Source: Bacillota bacterium
Lineage (GTDB): Bacteria; Bacillota_C; Negativicutes; Sporomusales; Sporomusaceae
Direction of reading: 5' to 3'
DNA: 8,534 bases
NCBI GenBank assembly: GCA_023441125.1
Contig: JAEZQV010000477.1
Location: 1-8,534, forward strand
Shown here: positions 6,188-8,534 of the stretch, one piece after another
Layout: every line of letters begins with the position of its first letter
Position numbering within the stretch: position 1 is the stretch's first letter
Program-made: the position numbers and the translations under genes
Notes under the pieces: generated by a model
The model's database searches: none
Told to the model about the DNA's origin: nothing
What the model saw: the letters and a program-made list of their open reading frames with translations, nothing else

Positions 6188-7144
6188 CTATGCTTTAGAG
6201 CCGGCTGTCCGGGATAATACTTGCGGTTCCAGCTTTTCAGCCTGGTCGGGTCGCAGGTTGCTGGATTCTAGTACTTTAAGAAAAAGTGCCACCGCAGGGT
6301 TTTGGTGTTCTTTTTTCCAGGCAGCCATGATATTGCAGCACGCTTCCTCTCCCTGCATGCCGACTAAAGAAATGCCGGCAGGAACGTGGCGAGCCAGTGA
6401 GGGGTCCTTGGGCATGAAAGAAACGCCTGCCCCGGCTTCGACATACCAGTAAACACTCTCCATCCGGGTGGTTTTGCTGGCAATGGTAGGCGTAAAGTTC
6501 CTGCTGGCGCAAAAATTCATAAACCAGTTAAACCCGTCCGGGGTTTCCGTGTCGGACAGAACGATGAACGGATCAGTAGCCAAAGCTGCAATATCAAGGG
6601 AAGTAGCGCCGGCGTAAAGATGGTCGCCCGGCAGCAAAAAATACAGCGGTGTTCGCTGAATTAATTGCTGGGCAAACCGGCCTGGTTTTAGCTCCTTACC
6701 CATGATGATCGTAAAGCCCAAATCCACTTCTTCTGACTCAATCGCCTCATCGATCATCCTGAGTGTCAATACGCGGATATCGACACTGATTTGCGGATAA
6801 AGCGAACGAAAGCGTTTGAGCGTGTAGGGAAGAAACGCATTCTCAAACCCAAAACAGCCGATCCGCAGGCTGCCCCGGATGCCGCGCTGAGCCTGGCGGG
6901 TTTTTTCAATAATGTCGGCAATTCTGGCAATCAGGCCATTGCCTTCGCGCAATAAGGTCTTGCCGGCCGGTGTCAGTTCAAGAGACCTGTGATGACGAAT
7001 AAACAGCTCGACACCTAATTCTGATTCAAGATCGGCAATTTGTTTACTTAATGCCGACTGGCCAATATAAATCCGTTTCGCCGCCTCGGTGAAACTCAGA
7101 CATTGGGCCACTGTTATAAACGATTGCAAACTTCGAATATCCAT
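6188..7144 (-). CDS. LysR-type transcriptional regulator
   Basis: DNA-binding regulator, 318 residues, slightly longer than the usual 290-310. The N-terminal helix-turn-helix (about 1-60) is classic: MDIRSLQSFITVAQCLSFTE, then AAKRIYIGQSALSKQIADLE and LGVELFIRHHRSLELTPAG. A linker helix runs from about 60 to 88. The periplasmic-binding-like effector domain begins at RGSLRIGCFG (90-99) and includes the hinge region DLGFTIIMG. The last 20 or so residues (SNLRPDQAEK onward) are polar and probably a loose tail. The start is fixed by AGGAGG 7 bases upstream on the - strand. It is transcribed away from the UroD-like methyltransferase gene at 7409, the usual layout for a LysR protein controlling its divergent neighbour. 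The effector cannot be told from sequence. Confidence 0.92.
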   Translation of the reverse strand: MDIRSLQSFITVAQCLSFTEAAKRIYIGQSALSKQIADLESELGVELFIRHHRSLELTPAGKTLLREGNGLIARIADIIEKTRQAQRGIRGSLRIGCFGFENAFLPYTLKRFRSLYPQISVDIRVLTLRMIDEAIESEEVDLGFTIIMGKELKPGRFAQQLIQRTPLYFLLPGDHLYAGATSLDIAALATDPFIVLSDTETPDGFNWFMNFCASRNFTPTIASKTTRMESVYWYVEAGAGVSFMPKDPSLARHVPAGISLVGMQGEEACCNIMAAWKKEHQNPAVALFLKVLESSNLRPDQAEKLEPQVLSRTAGSKA

Positions 7145-7408
7145 ACCGTTTCCTCCTGCCTGGCCAGTTATCTCCTATCTATAATCATAATATAACCGGC
7201 GGCGAAAGGGTAGATGATGGCGAAAATTTGCTATGATTTTTGGGAATGGTTTTAAGAATTTTGAGAATTTGACGCTGGTTATGAGCTGGGGTAACATGGA
7301 AATATAAGTTACGTACTACAAAAGGGGGAAAGCGCGTGAAATAAAACCGGCGATCAGCAGCGATTCAATTTTAAATTTAAATAAAAATTTCTATGAAGGA
7401 GTGGTACT
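7145..7408. promoter_or_regulatory. Divergent regulatory region between the LysR and UroD-like genes
   Basis: 264 bp, AT-rich, must carry both start signals. On the LysR side there are several TATA-like -10 candidates at 7180-7194 on the - strand, but no clear -35. On the other side there is a good promoter at 7269-7297. Candidate regulator contacts are the inverted repeat AAAAT/ATTTT (7223-7227 and 7236-7240) and the tandem repeat GAATTTTGA-GAATTTGA (7256-7272) abutting the -35. If transcription starts near 7304, the methyltransferase mRNA has a leader of about 105 bases. Confidence 0.55.
7269..7297 (+). promoter_or_regulatory. Likely sigma-A promoter of the UroD-like methyltransferase gene
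   Basis: TTGACG (five of six consensus bases) at 7269-7274, a 17-bp spacer and TAACAT (four of six) at 7292-7297. The weak -10 would suit a promoter that needs an activator, as expected for LysR control. Confidence 0.45.
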
Positions 7409-8515
7409 ATGAAGACAACACAGGAACTATTAGCGGAGCGCAAGAACCGGGTTCATAAAGCAGTTACCCTGGAAAAAACGGACAGAACACCGGTAATATT
7501 AATGGCTGATGCTTTTTGCGCCAATCAGATGGGAGTAAAATTGTCCGAGTTTTGCTCAAGTCTGGCCGTGCAAAACCAAACGATGTTAAACTCGGCAAAG
7601 GCCTTCGGCGATATTGACGGCATGAATGCGCCCTATGCGGCAGGACCGCTGTTCCCGCTGATTTTTATGACCCATGTCAAACTTCCCGGCAAGGAGCTGC
7701 CGGATAATTCCCTGTGGCAGCTTGACGAAAGAGAAGTCATGACGGCGGAAGACTATGATACCATACTTAATAAGGGCTGGGGGCCGTTTATGCAGGATTA
7801 TCTGGTCAACCGGCTGCATTATCCGCTCAGCCAGACCCTGGAAGAACTGGCGAAAACGCCGCAATTTGTGCAGAATTTCGAAGATGCCGGCTATATGATT
7901 TACTCGCCCATTATCGCCACTGCCGTACCGGAACTGCTCGGCGGCGGCCGTTCCATGCCGAAATTCATGCGGGACTTGTATAAAATTCCCGACAAGGTTG
8001 AGGCCGTGCTGGACATTATTCAGCAAGAGTGCCTGGAAATTCTGCGGCAGCAAATCCGGGCGACGAAAGCGTCCATTGTCTTTATGTCGCCGGCCCGTGG
8101 CGCCAGTGAGTTTTTCTCGCCGAAACTCTGGCAGCGCTTTGTCTGGAAATATCTCAAAGAAACAGTGGATGTAATCCTGGAGGAAGGTGTATTCGCCGAT
8201 ATTCATATTGACTCCAACTGGGAACGCGACCTGGAATTTTTCCGGACACTGCCGAAAGGAAAGTGTATTTTTGAAACCGACAGCGCCACCGATATTTACA
8301 AAGTGAAAGAGGTTCTTGGCGACATGATGTGCATCAAGGGCGATGTACCGGCAGCTAAGCTGGCATTGGGCACCCCAGAGGAGGTCTACAACTATTCGGC
8401 CAGACTGGTGAAAGACATGGGACCGGGCTTCATTCTCTCTTCCGGCTGCTCCATACCGCCGAACGCCAAGATTGAAAATGTCAAAGCCATGATTGCGGCC
8501 GCCACCGGCCAATAG
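7409..8515 (+). CDS. Uroporphyrinogen decarboxylase (UroD) family corrinoid methyltransferase, MtaA/MtvB-like
   Basis: 368-residue soluble TIM-barrel protein of the UroD superfamily branch that moves methyl groups to or from corrinoid proteins. Family marks: RVHKAVTLEKTDRTPV near the start (14-28), IHIDSNWERD (265-274), GKCIFETDSATDIYKVKEVLG (284-304, in parts), CIKGDVPAAKLALGTPEEV (308-326) and the closing SSGCSIPPNAKIENVKAM. In MtaA/MtbA zinc is held by H-x-C and a distal cysteine. Here the aligned residues are H266-x-D268 and C347, so one ligand is Asp. It is unlikely to be a heme-pathway decarboxylase, given the closing cysteine motif and the corrinoid-gene context. Ribosome site GAAGGAG (7395-7401), 7 bases before ATG. 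The substrate is not evident: methoxyaromatics, methanol, methylamines or coenzyme-like acceptors all remain possible. It is probably controlled by the divergent LysR gene and works with the corrinoid protein encoded 2 kb upstream. Confidence 0.88.
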   Translation: MKTTQELLAERKNRVHKAVTLEKTDRTPVILMADAFCANQMGVKLSEFCSSLAVQNQTMLNSAKAFGDIDGMNAPYAAGPLFPLIFMTHVKLPGKELPDNSLWQLDEREVMTAEDYDTILNKGWGPFMQDYLVNRLHYPLSQTLEELAKTPQFVQNFEDAGYMIYSPIIATAVPELLGGGRSMPKFMRDLYKIPDKVEAVLDIIQQECLEILRQQIRATKASIVFMSPARGASEFFSPKLWQRFVWKYLKETVDVILEEGVFADIHIDSNWERDLEFFRTLPKGKCIFETDSATDIYKVKEVLGDMMCIKGDVPAAKLALGTPEEVYNYSARLVKDMGPGFILSSGCSIPPNAKIENVKAMIAAATGQ

Positions 8516-8534
8516 AACATCTTTCACCACGAGT

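Noticed and set aside
7218..7231. Sigma-54-like TGGC...TTGC pair upstream of the methyltransferase gene
   Set aside because: The GG-to-GC spacing is one base short of the strict requirement, and no sigma-54 activator is encoded nearby; a sigma-A match exists downstream.
7586..8530. Long 314-codon frame on the - strand opposite the UroD-like gene
   Set aside because: It is a shadow frame; the opposite strand encodes a clear full-length family member, and the translation shows no recognisable domain.

Overview
The window looks like a chromosomal segment of an anaerobic, probably acetogenic Firmicute with moderate GC content. A Sporomusa-like member of the Negativicutes is my best guess. It rests on gene content (a Hyf/Ehr-type membrane complex beside a corrinoid methyl-transfer locus) and not on any marker gene. 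No rRNA, tRNA, CRISPR array or insertion sequence was seen.

Region 1 (1-3666, + strand) is the distal part of an operon for a group 4 [NiFe]-hydrogenase-like, complex I-related membrane complex. It holds a HyfF-type antiporter-like membrane subunit whose 5' end is probably cut by the window edge, a HyfG/HycE-type NuoC-NuoD fusion, and an unusual single protein joining a HyfH-like two-cluster ferredoxin to a HyfI/NuoB-like small subunit. In the large subunit the first cysteine of each CxxC pair that should hold nickel is serine, while the second cysteine of each pair is kept. This suggests an energy-converting hydrogenase-related (Ehr) complex and not a standard hydrogenase.

Region 2 (3667-4014) is non-coding. 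It has a perfect 16-bp hairpin without a T-tract, then an AT-rich promoter zone with two overlapping sigma-A-like promoters and a dyad that could be an operator.

Region 3 (4015-6130, + strand) is a tight three-gene unit: a GntR/HutC regulator with a UTRA domain, a methyltransferase-type corrinoid protein with the base-off/His-on cobalamin motif, and a DUF1638 protein of unknown function. A 12-bp stem-loop at 6147-6175 closes it and also serves the convergent gene.

Region 4 (6188-8515) has a LysR-type regulator on the - strand, divergent from a uroporphyrinogen-decarboxylase-family methyltransferase on the + strand (MtaA/MtvB-like). The 264-bp space between them carries a plausible promoter and repeats. 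Regions 3 and 4 together look like one methyl-transfer module: the UroD-like enzyme would move a methyl group (for example from a methoxylated compound, or to another acceptor) on or off the cobalt of the corrinoid protein, with two different regulators sensing metabolites. The second methyltransferase and the corrinoid-reactivating protein expected for a full system are not in the window. A functional link between the Ehr-like complex and the methyl-transfer genes is only inferred from adjacency.
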